DNA of 49,644 nt from Pseudomonadota bacterium (GTDB lineage: Bacteria; CALINM01): contig JAOABK010000013.1 in assembly GCA_026418415.1 (NCBI GenBank), positions 1 to 49,644 on the forward strand, read 5' to 3'. Each line of letters begins with the position of its first letter. The stretch's first letter is position 1. Positions 16,524-25,179 of this stretch are shown piece by piece. Position numbers and translations under genes: made by a program. A model generated the notes under the pieces. That model was not told where the DNA came from. It saw only the letters and a list, made by a program, of their open reading frames with translations, and made no database searches.

Positions 16524-17485
16524 TAAAAAAAAATCAATTATTGGAAGTCCTAAGGCTATTTAGTGATGCTAAAGGAAATTATTTATCAGGCGAAGAGATA
16601 GGTAAAAGGCTTAAAATTAGTAGAACTTCTGTTTGGAAGTATATAAAATCTCTTCAAGAAACTGGTTTTATAATTGAGGGTAAGACGAATATCGGTTATA
16701 AATTCATTTTTCCAACTGACACTCCTTTAGTTATTGATTTAGATACCGAATTATTTAAGAGCACAATTGCACTTATAGAAACAGAATCGACAAATGACAT
16801 CGCAAAAGAATTTTCAAAAAAACTGAGTGAGAACTTTATAGTAGTAGCGGAAAAGCAAACAAAAGGAAGGGGAAGAAGAGGACGACAATGGTCTTCACCT
16901 TTCGGTACTGGTTTGTATTTTTCTTTGTTTTTAAAACCCAATTTACCTGTTTCAGTAATACCGAGATTAACCATTCTTGCTGGTGTTGCAGTTTCTGAAG
17001 CATTAGATAAGTTTGGAGTTGAAACAAAACTAAAGTGGCCAAATGATATAATGATTGGTAATAAGAAAGTCGGCGGAATTTTATCAGAGATGTCTTTGGA
17101 AGGCAATGAGATAGATTATGTTATCTTAGGAATTGGTATTAATGTACATACGGATTACGATAGTTTTCCAGATGATTTTAGAGATAAGGCTGGAAGTATA
17201 AGGACTGAAACAGGGAAGAGCATATCTCGAAGAGAATTATTTAAGGAAATCCTCAAAAATCTTGAAAGTAGGTATATAGAGTTTTACGATAAAAATGGAA
17301 TATTGGGAGAAGTTAGATATATTTGGGAAAAAAGGGCGTATGGATTAAATGAAGAAGTATATATCACAACTGGTGAAGAAAAGGAAAATTGTAAGATTTT
17401 AGGATTGAAAGAAGATGGAGTTTTGTTGGTAAAGACAAAAGAAGGTAAAGTTAAAGAAGTCTTTGCTGGAGAAGTTCTTTTTTAA
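16520..17485 (+). CDS. birA: Bifunctional biotin-protein ligase / biotin operon repressor
   Basis: Attaches biotin to carboxyl-carrier proteins. The 321 aa begin with a winged-HTH (residues 1-65, with SGEEIGKRLKISRTSVWKYI), so this is a class II ligase able to bind DNA. The catalytic domain shows ETESTNDIAKE, the biotinoyl-AMP loop GRGRRGRQWSSP (116-127), KLKWPNDIMIGNKKVGGIL and ILGIGINV. A C-terminal SH3-like domain (ILGLKEDGVLLVKTKEGK) completes it. The 4 bp overlap with nadC continues the valS-nadC-birA unit. No biotin biosynthesis genes or obvious BirA operator were seen here. Confidence 0.95.
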   Translation: MIKKNQLLEVLRLFSDAKGNYLSGEEIGKRLKISRTSVWKYIKSLQETGFIIEGKTNIGYKFIFPTDTPLVIDLDTELFKSTIALIETESTNDIAKEFSKKLSENFIVVAEKQTKGRGRRGRQWSSPFGTGLYFSLFLKPNLPVSVIPRLTILAGVAVSEALDKFGVETKLKWPNDIMIGNKKVGGILSEMSLEGNEIDYVILGIGINVHTDYDSFPDDFRDKAGSIRTETGKSISRRELFKEILKNLESRYIEFYDKNGILGEVRYIWEKRAYGLNEEVYITTGEEKENCKILGLKEDGVLLVKTKEGKVKEVFAGEVLF

Positions 17486-17540
17486 TAAAATTGATGCCCT
17501 TTTTTTATTCAAATTTCTTTTAAATTTTTCTAAAAAAAGT

Positions 17541-17588
17541 TATAATTTTTTCAAAAGTTGAACTAATTTTGTGCAATCTGGAGGTAGT
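17541..17588 (+). promoter_or_regulatory. Candidate -10 element and ribosome-binding site of coaX
   Basis: The 103 bp gap after birA is almost pure A/T and contains a perfect TATAAT (17541-17546). A recognisable -35 is missing (TTTTAA at 17518-17523 with a 17 bp spacer is poor). GGAGG at 17580-17584 precedes ATG 17589 with ideal spacing and decides the coaX start over an in-frame GTG at 17571. No GC-rich terminator hairpin is visible. Confidence 0.4.
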
Positions 17589-18359
17589 ATGCTTTTTGTT
17601 CTTGATATAGGTAATACTCAGATGGTTGCTGGTGTTTTCAAAGAAGATAGGTTAATTAATTCATGGCGGATGAGAACAGAGAGAAATAAAACTGCCGATG
17701 AGTTAGGCATACAGTTTTATAGTTTCTTAGAGCATTCAAATATAAGAGTAGATGATATTGATGGCATAGCAATCTCAAATGTTGTACCACCACTTACTAT
17801 TATGCTTACAATTATGAGTAAGAAATATTTTCATAGAGAACCATTTTTTGTTGGGCCTGGCATAAAGACTGGTATGCCTATTTTGTATGATAACCCTAAA
17901 GAAGTTGGAGCAGATAGGATTGTTAACGCTGTGGCAGCCTATAAAAAATATAAAACTGCACTTGTTGTGATAGATTTTGGCACTGCTACAACTTTTGATT
18001 GCGTTTCAAAACGCGGAGAGTATATAGGTGGGATAATAATACCAGGGATAGAGATATCTCTTGAGGCATTAGCAGAAAGAACAGCAAAACTGCCTAAGAT
18101 TGAATTAGTAAAACCTCAAACCGTTATTGCAAAAAATACAGTCTCTGCTATTCAGTCTGGGATTATTTATGGCTATGCAGGCATGGTAGATGCGATTTGT
18201 GAAAAGATAAAAAATGAGATGGAAGAAAAGGAAATTAACTTTATTGCAACTGGTGGGCTTGCTCATGTTATTTCCAAAGAGACAAGTTACATAAAGGAAG
18301 TGGATGAAAACTTAACCCTACAGGGTTTAAAAATACTTTATGAATTAAACCAAAAATAA
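17589..18359 (+). CDS. coaX: Type III pantothenate kinase
   Basis: First step of coenzyme A synthesis, with the ASKHA fold characteristic of type III enzymes. The 256 aa (from ATG 17589, chosen for its GGAGG box) carry the phosphate-1 motif LDIGNTQMVAGVF, the central GADRIVNAVAA, and DFGTATTFDCVSKRGEYIGG followed by IIIPG, the phosphate-2 and substrate region. IATGGLAHVI near the end is the adenosine motif. Following birA is a common arrangement. The EF-G-like gene starts 13 bp downstream. Confidence 0.95.
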   Translation: MLFVLDIGNTQMVAGVFKEDRLINSWRMRTERNKTADELGIQFYSFLEHSNIRVDDIDGIAISNVVPPLTIMLTIMSKKYFHREPFFVGPGIKTGMPILYDNPKEVGADRIVNAVAAYKKYKTALVVIDFGTATTFDCVSKRGEYIGGIIIPGIEISLEALAERTAKLPKIELVKPQTVIAKNTVSAIQSGIIYGYAGMVDAICEKIKNEMEEKEINFIATGGLAHVISKETSYIKEVDENLTLQGLKILYELNQK

Positions 18360-18372
18360 AAAGGGGGCACAT

Positions 18373-20457
18373 ATGGGAGAATTTGAAAAAAAATGGAACA
18401 TTGCACTTGTAGCACATGGTGGAGCGGGTAAGACCACTTTAGCAGATGTTATTCTCTACAATGGTAAAGTTGTTGATAAGATAGGAAGGGTAGATGATGG
18501 AACGTCAAATTTTGACTTTGAGCCTGAGGAGGTTACAAGGAAAATCAGTATATCTTCAAGTTTTCATCATATAACCTGGAACAAAAATTATATAAATATT
18601 CTTGATACACCTGGCTATGCCAATTTCCTTACAGATACAGAATTTTGTCTTAAAGCAGCAACTGGCGCAGTATTAATTGTGAGTGCAATTTCTGGTGTTA
18701 AGGTAGAAACACATACATTATGGAATTTATTGACCGAGTGGCGAATTCCAAGAATAGCTTTTGTAAGTAAGATGGATAGAGAGAGAGCTGATTTTCTTAA
18801 AGCGGTTGATGACATAGAAAAGGATTTAAAGGTAACACCTGTACCACTCCAATTCCCAATAGGGACTGAAGCTGATTTCAAAGGAATTGTAGATTTAATA
18901 AAGAAAGAGGCTTATTTCTTTGAAAATAATGGGTCTGGTATTTATAAGAAGGGTGAAATTCCTCAAGATATTATGGGAGAAGTTGAACGTTTGAGAGACT
19001 TTTTAATTGAAAAGGTTGCTGAAGTTAATGATGAATTAACAGAAAAGTATTTGGAGGGTATTGAGATTACCGAAGAAGAACTAATTAATGGCTTGAAATT
19101 GGGTGCTATGACCCATCAGTTTTTACCTGTCCTATGTGGTTCATCTTTTAAAAATATAGGTGTTTCTCATTTACTTGATTGGGTAGTAAAAATACTTCCT
19201 TCAGCAGATGAAGTACCAGATGCAATTGGGATAAATCCAAATACAGGAAATGAAGAAAGAAGAAAGAGAGTCCCTGAAGCACCATTTTCTGCTTTTGTTT
19301 TTAAAACCTATGTTGATGCCTTTGCGGGAAAGGTTTCTGTTGCAAGAATTTTTTCAGGAAAAATAACTCCAGAATCCACTGTATATAATGCAACTCAAAA
19401 GGAAAAAGAGAAGATAGGTAATATTATGATTATAGAGGGCAAGAAATATAAACCAATTAATTTAGCACAGGCAGGTGATATTGTTGCTTTTCCAAAATTG
19501 AAAAATGTAAAAACAGGGGATACCCTATGTGATGAAAGTGCACCAATAGTTTACAAAGGTCCTGATATCCCAGAACCCGCTATATCTTTTGCTGCAATCC
19601 CAAAATCAAGAGCAGATGAAGATAAACTTAGCAATGCCATTTCAAAAATAATTGAAGAAGATCCAACTATAAGATTTGCAAAAGATGAACAAACTAAGGA
19701 GTTTCTGCTTTCAGGAGTTGGTCAAACTCATGTTGAGATTACATTAGAAAAATTGAAAAGAAAGTATGGTGTAGAGATAGAGTTAAAAACACCAAAGGTT
19801 CCCTATAAAGAGACAATTAAAGGGAGGGTGCAGGTTCAAGGAAAATACAAAAAACAATCAGGTGGACATGGTCAATATGGTGATTGCTGGATTGAAGTGG
19901 AACCACTACCAAGGGGTGCAGGATTTGAATTTGTCGATAAAATAGTAGGTGGAGTAATCCCCCGTCAATATATTCCTGCAGTTGAAAAAGGTATAAGAGA
20001 AGCTATGCAGGAGGGGGTCCTTGCAGGATATCCAGTTGTAGATGTTAAAGTTACTCTTTATGATGGTTCTTTCCATCCCGTTGATTCTTCAGATTTGGCT
20101 TTCCAGATTGCAGGTTCTCTTGCATTCAAGAAAGCAGCACAGCAGGCAAATCCAGTTCTTCTTGAACCAATTATGGATCTTGAAGTAATAACTCCTGAAG
20201 ATTGTTTAGGTGATGTCATTGGTGATATAAATAGTAAAAGAGGACATGTAGTTGGTGTAGAGCCTAAAGCAAATAGTCAGATAGTTCGCGCAAAGGTTCC
20301 GATGGCGGAAATTCTTAAATATGCAAATGATTTAAAATCAATGACAAGTGGAAGGGCACTCTTCCATGTTAAATTTTCCCATTATGAAGAGGTACCAACA
20401 CATTTAAGTGAAAAGATAATACAGCAAGCTAAAAAGGAAAAAGAAGAGAGTAAATGA
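18373..20457 (+). CDS. EF-G-II-like translation elongation factor GTPase
   Basis: A 694 aa five-domain EF-G homologue: the GTPase domain (to about 280) with G1 AHGGAGKTT and G5 CGSSFKN, the domain II barrel, and domains III-V including SGGHGQYGDCWIEVEPL and the tip loop GFEFVDKIVGGVIPRQYIPA. The G-domain is not canonical. The switch I RGIT motif reads RKIS, the catalytic His of DTPGH is Tyr82 (DTPGYANF), and NKxD reads SKMD (132-135). A Tyr at that His position is known in EF-G2-type paralogues, so this is probably a second EF-G rather than the housekeeping copy. AAGGGGG precedes the ATG. The next gene overlaps its stop by 4 bp. Confidence 0.85.
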   Translation: MGEFEKKWNIALVAHGGAGKTTLADVILYNGKVVDKIGRVDDGTSNFDFEPEEVTRKISISSSFHHITWNKNYINILDTPGYANFLTDTEFCLKAATGAVLIVSAISGVKVETHTLWNLLTEWRIPRIAFVSKMDRERADFLKAVDDIEKDLKVTPVPLQFPIGTEADFKGIVDLIKKEAYFFENNGSGIYKKGEIPQDIMGEVERLRDFLIEKVAEVNDELTEKYLEGIEITEEELINGLKLGAMTHQFLPVLCGSSFKNIGVSHLLDWVVKILPSADEVPDAIGINPNTGNEERRKRVPEAPFSAFVFKTYVDAFAGKVSVARIFSGKITPESTVYNATQKEKEKIGNIMIIEGKKYKPINLAQAGDIVAFPKLKNVKTGDTLCDESAPIVYKGPDIPEPAISFAAIPKSRADEDKLSNAISKIIEEDPTIRFAKDEQTKEFLLSGVGQTHVEITLEKLKRKYGVEIELKTPKVPYKETIKGRVQVQGKYKKQSGGHGQYGDCWIEVEPLPRGAGFEFVDKIVGGVIPRQYIPAVEKGIREAMQEGVLAGYPVVDVKVTLYDGSFHPVDSSDLAFQIAGSLAFKKAAQQANPVLLEPIMDLEVITPEDCLGDVIGDINSKRGHVVGVEPKANSQIVRAKVPMAEILKYANDLKSMTSGRALFHVKFSHYEEVPTHLSEKIIQQAKKEKEESK

Positions 20458-21470
20458 AGCTTTCACCAATAGCAGAAAAACTACTTTCAGAAACTAATTT
20501 AGAAGTTATTAAAATGGTGGCAAGTGGTAAGTTTCCACTGCCACCGAATGAATTAATTTATGTTGTGTCCCATTATGGCATTGAAAATATAGGTAATCTG
20601 AAAGATGAATGTATTAATACTTTAAAGGGTTTGCCTGAATCATTCTATCATAACTTTTTAAGAGCCCCAGATATACCAGAGAAAATTATTCTTTTTCTTG
20701 CCTATGTTTTTCAAAATCAGTCTAATATATTAGAAGTTTTATTTAGACATCCTTCGACTCCTCAAAAATTATTTGAAATGTTTTCTAAGCATTCGAATGA
20801 AATAATATTGAGGCGTTTAATAGAGGCTGAGAGTAAGTGGATAGATAATCAAAAAGTTATAGAAAATTTACTGGGTAATCCAAATGTACCTTTAGACTTG
20901 ATAGAAAAAATTAAGTTCTATAGAAAATCCGATGTAGAGTCAAGTAAGACAATTGTTGATAAGATTGAGTCCCATGAAGAAGTCGTAATTACAGAACAAG
21001 ATAGAAAGACATATAATGAGTTTATAGAAGAAAGGGATATAGAAAACGATGCTGAGGCTAAAAGAAGCCTTTCTGGAAAGATTGCTAAGCTAAGTGTTGC
21101 AGAAAAGATTAAGTTAGCTCTTATGGGAAATAAAGAAGTCAGGTCTATTTTAATAAAAGATAGTAATAAACTTGTATCAACCGCGGTTTTGAAAAATCCA
21201 AGAATAACTGATGGTGAAATAGTAAAGATAACACAAGATAAAAATGTAAACGAAGAGATTATAAGACTTATTTGCCATAATAATAACTGGACTCAAAATT
21301 ATGCTGTAAAATATAATCTTGTTATGCATCCTAAAACTCCTCTTCCTATGGCTCTTAAGTTTTTGACTTCTCTATCTATTAAAGATTTAGGAAATGTTGC
21401 AAAGAGTAAGAATGTGCCTGCTGCATTAGCTACTAATGCAAGAAAGCTTATGACTTCAAGGAGTAAATAA
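20454..21470 (+). CDS. LRV-like alpha-helical repeat protein next to MglA
   Basis: A 338 aa cytoplasmic protein of unknown function. It has short helical repeats with a recurring 'NP-x-hP-x-x-h' turn: APDIPEKIILFL, HPSTPQKLFEMF, NPNVPLDLIEKI, NPRITDGEIVKI, HPKTPLPMALKFL and SKNVPAALATNA. This resembles leucine-rich-repeat-variant (LRV/ARM-like) proteins. A charged linker around residues 155-200 splits two repeat blocks. The second (LSVAEKIKLALMGNKEVRSI, then LIKDSNKLV) resembles a family I recall from delta-proteobacteria and Nitrospirota without an assigned role. It overlaps the EF-G stop by 4 bp and the mglA start by 1 bp. A scaffold or effector of MglA is an inference from position only. 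Confidence 0.65.
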   Translation: MKLSPIAEKLLSETNLEVIKMVASGKFPLPPNELIYVVSHYGIENIGNLKDECINTLKGLPESFYHNFLRAPDIPEKIILFLAYVFQNQSNILEVLFRHPSTPQKLFEMFSKHSNEIILRRLIEAESKWIDNQKVIENLLGNPNVPLDLIEKIKFYRKSDVESSKTIVDKIESHEEVVITEQDRKTYNEFIEERDIENDAEAKRSLSGKIAKLSVAEKIKLALMGNKEVRSILIKDSNKLVSTAVLKNPRITDGEIVKITQDKNVNEEIIRLICHNNNWTQNYAVKYNLVMHPKTPLPMALKFLTSLSIKDLGNVAKSKNVPAALATNARKLMTSRSK

Positions 21471-22507
21471 TGGCATATGTAAATTACACAAACAGAGAAA
21501 TTAATGCAAAAATTGTATATTATGGACCTGGTTTATCTGGAAAGACAACAAACATACTCTATATTCATAAAAAATTGAATCCCGAATCGAGGGGAAAGCT
21601 TGTAAGCTTAGCTACACAAACAGATAGAACATTATTTTTTGATTTTCTACCAGTTAATGTTGGAGAAATAGGTAATTTCAAAATAAGAATTCATTTATAC
21701 ACCGTTCCAGGTCAGATTTTTTATAACACTACAAGAAAAATGGTATTGAAGGGAGTAGATGGTGTTGTTTTTGTTGCCGATTCACAAAAGCAGATGCTTG
21801 AAGATAATATTGAGAGTTTAAATAATTTAGAGGAAAATTTAAAAGAATATGGAAAAAGCATAAGTGAAATACCACTTGTCATCCAGTACAACAAAAGAGA
21901 TCTTCCTGATGCAATGGATTTAGAAGAACTGCATAGGCATCTAAATAGGTATAAAGCCCCATTTTTTACTGCTGTAGCAACTCAAGGGCAAGGTGTGCTT
22001 GAGACATTAACAGGTATTTGTAAGCTTGTAATAAATAAGTTAAAGAAAACAGCTGGGATTTTAGAAACAGAGAAAGATACTTTTGAAGATGAAATAGGAA
22101 AAATAAGTGGAGAGACTACGAAAAAACCAGAAAGAAAAATAATATTACCCGAGGATTATTCTGATGAAGCTTTAAAAATGCTTGATGTTTTTGGCACAAA
22201 AGAGACCATTGAAGGCAGTAAAGTTGATGAAATTGAAGAGATAGAATCAGTAGAAGAGGATATCTTATTACTTGAAGAAAAGGCGAAGGAATTTATAAAA
22301 AAAGAGGAGGAAGCTCAAGTTACAGAAACAATAAGCGAGGAAGAAATTGAAAAAAAATTAAAGACTAAAGAAGAAGATATAATTATTATCGAAACGGAGA
22401 GTATTGGTGTTAAGGGTAATGAGATAGAATTGCCATTAAAGATTATGGCAGGGGGGAAAGAGAAAGCGATTAAAATACGATTAAAAATTGAGGTAGGGGA
22501 GGAGTAA
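21470..22507 (+). CDS. mglA: MglA-family small Ras-like GTPase with long acidic C-terminal extension
   Basis: MglA sets leading-pole identity for gliding and type IV pilus motility in Myxococcus. The first 195 or so residues are a complete MglA domain: P-loop YYGPGLSGKTTNIL, RTLFFDFLP, the unusual G3 TVPGQ (Thr instead of Asp, as in MglA) and G4 QYNKRDLP. Unlike Myxococcus MglA (about 195 aa), this one carries a further 150 residues: a Glu/Lys/Ile-rich linker and a terminal basic/hydrophobic strand-like segment (LPLKIMAGGKEKAIKIRLKI). No MglB/roadblock gene (its GAP) is adjacent. The start is ATG 21470, sharing one base with the preceding stop. Confidence 0.85.
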   Translation: MAYVNYTNREINAKIVYYGPGLSGKTTNILYIHKKLNPESRGKLVSLATQTDRTLFFDFLPVNVGEIGNFKIRIHLYTVPGQIFYNTTRKMVLKGVDGVVFVADSQKQMLEDNIESLNNLEENLKEYGKSISEIPLVIQYNKRDLPDAMDLEELHRHLNRYKAPFFTAVATQGQGVLETLTGICKLVINKLKKTAGILETEKDTFEDEIGKISGETTKKPERKIILPEDYSDEALKMLDVFGTKETIEGSKVDEIEEIESVEEDILLLEEKAKEFIKKEEEAQVTETISEEEIEKKLKTKEEDIIIIETESIGVKGNEIELPLKIMAGGKEKAIKIRLKIEVGEE

Positions 22508-22510
22508 TTT

Positions 22511-24742
22511 ATGTACAAAATTGCCCTTTTTGGTAGTAGTGGAAAGGTAGTGGATTTATATAACGCAATTCAAAAAGAAAAAAATTGCTATGTTAGTGCG
22601 GTTATTGATCCTACTGGAAAGAACCTCAAACCATCCTATTTTTTACCCGGTACCTATAAGCGGAATGTTTCAGACTTAAAATATGAAGATGATATTTTCG
22701 CCATAGTGAATGTTGATGATTCGCCAGAACTAATTGAAGAGTTAAAAAGTGCTGGATTAGAAAAGATTAAGGTAATAAGTGGTGCCTCAGCTTCATTTTT
22801 ATATGAAACAGAAGTTTCAGAAGCGACAAGAAGGGAGAGTTATAAAAAGATTGTTGAAGATTTTAAAGTAATAGCAAGTAATTTTTCTATGCTTTTTGAT
22901 AGGGAAAAACTTTTAAATGAAATACTAAGAAATTTATGTACTAGAACTGATGCTCATAGAGCATCCATAATGCTTTATGACAAAAAAGAGAGAGTTTTAA
23001 AGGTTTCTATGGCATATGGTATAGATCCAGTTTTATGGGATTTTATTCGTATCCCTATTGGTGAAGGAATAGCAGGAAAGGTTGTAGAAAATAAAGAGCC
23101 CATGCTTATTACAGGGAAACCAGATGATAAAATATTTAAGAAATTGAGAAAAAGAGAGGATATAAAGTCAGCGATATGTGTTCCCTTGATAAAAAATGAT
23201 GATGTTGTTGGAGTAATAAATCTTGCTAATTTGGACAAAATAGATGGTTTTACAAAAGAGGATTTAGAGTTTGCTAAAGAAATGGCAGGGGTGGTTACTG
23301 AAATAATTTCGGCTTCAAAAAGTTTTTATGAATTTAAAGAAGATGCAATCAGATATGAAATAATCAATTATGTTTCTCAGGTTATTGCTGAAAACATATC
23401 TCTTTATGATAGGTTAATGAAGATAGTGAATTATTTGAAAGAAAGCCTAAATGTTTATTCAATGATAGGTATACACGGAGATGATGGTTCTTTTGAAACT
23501 TATGCTACTAATTTTTCAATGTGGGATCAACCAGAGATTTTTGGTGAAGATACAATTGAAAAAATGGTTTTCCAAACAAAGAAAGATTTAACTTTTGTGG
23601 ATTTAGAAAATAAAGGGTTTAGAGGATATATATCAATACCCCTTATTTACAATGAAAAATGTATTGGGGTTATTTCAATGGTCAATTTTGGAGAGCCTTT
23701 ACCTGAGCGTGTTGATTTTTATAAGGAGTTGGGCAAGCAGATTTCAAAGTTAATAGTTCTAAGTTATAAAAATGAGAGTATGGCGGAGATTAATAGAAGG
23801 AATGATATTATAGATTCTGCTATAAAAAATATTTCTAATTTGAAAGATTTAGTTTCCATCGGTAATTTAGTGCTTGATGTGTTAAATAGAGAATTCGAAG
23901 CATTAATCGGTGTTTTTAGGATATTCGATGAGGATAGAAATTCTTATATAGTTAAAGATGTGAAAGGTATAGAGAATGTTATCAAAAAGGACTTTTTTCA
24001 AATTGACAAAGAAATAGCAAAAAAAGCATTAAAAGAGAAAATCCCTTTTTTTGTGAGAAATACGAGAAAAGATAAGGATTATTCTGGCTTATACCCTTCA
24101 ATACAGAATTTCTTAGTTTATCCTTTCTCTCTTGATGGCAAACAATTGATGGTATTCTCTTTCTATAATTGTGAAAGTAGAAAATATTCAAAAAGTCCAA
24201 ATGTATATGACATTAATTTTATTAATAAGTTATTTGAGAAGGGGTATGATAAGATAAAGGAAATTTATAAGAGTAGTCAGATATTTAGCGAGATATATAT
24301 AGATTCTCTAACTGGTTTGCCAAATTTTCAATACTTCGAGAAAAGAGTTTTTGAAGAGGTAATGAGAGCTAAGAGAAATAAGGAAAGATTAATAGTTCTT
24401 GTAGCAGAATTTCAGCCATATGATTTGTATTTAAAGACATATGGCAAAAAGAAAGCAGATGAAGTTATAAAAAGAATTGGGCAGAAAATGAGAGAGAGTA
24501 TAAGATCCTATGAGGTTGTTGCAAGGCTTAATTTAAATAAGTTTGGTGTAATACTTGTAGAAGCAGACGAGAAGGCTTTAGAAGTTATTTTTAGGCTTAA
24601 AAAGATACTTTCTATGGAAAACTGGGATCCTAAAGGATTAATCAAAGAGGGTATTTCAATTAAATATGGGTATGCAAGATTTCCAGAGGATGGTGAGGAA
24701 TACGATGAATTGATAGTCAAAGCTAACCATATAAGGGGGTAG
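22511..24742 (+). CDS. Rossmann-GAF-GAF-GAF-degenerate GGDEF signalling protein
   Basis: A 743 aa cytoplasmic multidomain protein. Residues 1-95 look like a small nucleotide-binding Rossmann domain (YKIALFGSSGKVVDLYNAIQ). The first GAF spans about 120-265 (HRASIMLYDKKERVLKVSMA, IPIGEGIAGKVVE, AICVPLI). Two weaker GAF-like domains follow (about 295-425 and 440-590), then a GGDEF-fold domain (DSLTGLPNFQYFEKRV, from about 598). The signature position reads LNLNKF (about 672-677) instead of GGDEF, so cyclase activity is unlikely. It starts 3 bp after mglA behind GGGGAGGAG. It may be a sensor acting with MglA or a c-di-GMP/nucleotide-binding receptor; both are inferences. Confidence 0.75.
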   Translation: MYKIALFGSSGKVVDLYNAIQKEKNCYVSAVIDPTGKNLKPSYFLPGTYKRNVSDLKYEDDIFAIVNVDDSPELIEELKSAGLEKIKVISGASASFLYETEVSEATRRESYKKIVEDFKVIASNFSMLFDREKLLNEILRNLCTRTDAHRASIMLYDKKERVLKVSMAYGIDPVLWDFIRIPIGEGIAGKVVENKEPMLITGKPDDKIFKKLRKREDIKSAICVPLIKNDDVVGVINLANLDKIDGFTKEDLEFAKEMAGVVTEIISASKSFYEFKEDAIRYEIINYVSQVIAENISLYDRLMKIVNYLKESLNVYSMIGIHGDDGSFETYATNFSMWDQPEIFGEDTIEKMVFQTKKDLTFVDLENKGFRGYISIPLIYNEKCIGVISMVNFGEPLPERVDFYKELGKQISKLIVLSYKNESMAEINRRNDIIDSAIKNISNLKDLVSIGNLVLDVLNREFEALIGVFRIFDEDRNSYIVKDVKGIENVIKKDFFQIDKEIAKKALKEKIPFFVRNTRKDKDYSGLYPSIQNFLVYPFSLDGKQLMVFSFYNCESRKYSKSPNVYDINFINKLFEKGYDKIKEIYKSSQIFSEIYIDSLTGLPNFQYFEKRVFEEVMRAKRNKERLIVLVAEFQPYDLYLKTYGKKKADEVIKRIGQKMRESIRSYEVVARLNLNKFGVILVEADEKALEVIFRLKKILSMENWDPKGLIKEGISIKYGYARFPEDGEEYDELIVKANHIRG

Positions 24743-24745
24743 TTA

Positions 24746-25177
24746 GTGGAAGGCAAAATCATTTCTATAAATATAAGCGAGAAAAAATCAATTAGAAAAA
24801 AACCTGTAGAAAGTGCTAAATTGATAGAAAATTTAGGGATATATGGAGATGCTCATGCAGAAGGTGGCATAAGGCAGGTGAGTTTATTGGCAATAGAAAG
24901 TATAAGGAAGATGATCGATTTAGGCTTAGAAGTGAAGCCGGGTGATTTTGCTGAAAATATAACAACTGAAGGACTTGATTTATTATCATTACCAGTAGGT
25001 TCAAAGTTGAATATCGGAGATGTAGTCTTAGAGGTTTCTCAACATGGTAAAATTTGTCACACAAAGTGTAATATTTATAAAACCGTTGGAGATTGTGTCA
25101 TGCCCCGAGAGGGTATCTTTTGCAAGGTAATCAAGGGCGGGGAAATTAAGAAAGGAGATATTATAAAAGTAATATAG
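24746..25177 (+). CDS. MOSC domain protein
   Basis: A 143 aa stand-alone MOSC domain, the C-terminal domain of Mo-cofactor sulfurases and of YiiM/MoaB-associated proteins, thought to carry sulfur or bind molybdopterin-type ligands. Typical segments are LGIYGDAHAEGGIRQVSLLA, VKPGDFAENITTEGLDL and the cysteine-rich GKICHTKCNIYKTVGDCVMP, holding the conserved MOSC cysteine region. The start is GTG 24746 with AAGGGGG upstream. It lies 3 bp after the GAF protein and 2 bp before the kinase gene. No molybdopterin synthesis gene is in the window, so its link to the neighbours is unclear. Confidence 0.85.
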   Translation: MEGKIISINISEKKSIRKKPVESAKLIENLGIYGDAHAEGGIRQVSLLAIESIRKMIDLGLEVKPGDFAENITTEGLDLLSLPVGSKLNIGDVVLEVSQHGKICHTKCNIYKTVGDCVMPREGIFCKVIKGGEIKKGDIIKVI

Positions 25178-25179
25178 TC

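Noticed and set aside
16696-17106. Minus-strand open frame of 136 codons within birA
   Set aside because: Complete conserved BirA sequence lies on the other strand; composition and motifs show no protein family.
17571-17588. GTG start for coaX giving six extra residues
   Set aside because: GGAGG lies inside that extension and is ideally placed for ATG 17589, where the family's conserved start also begins.
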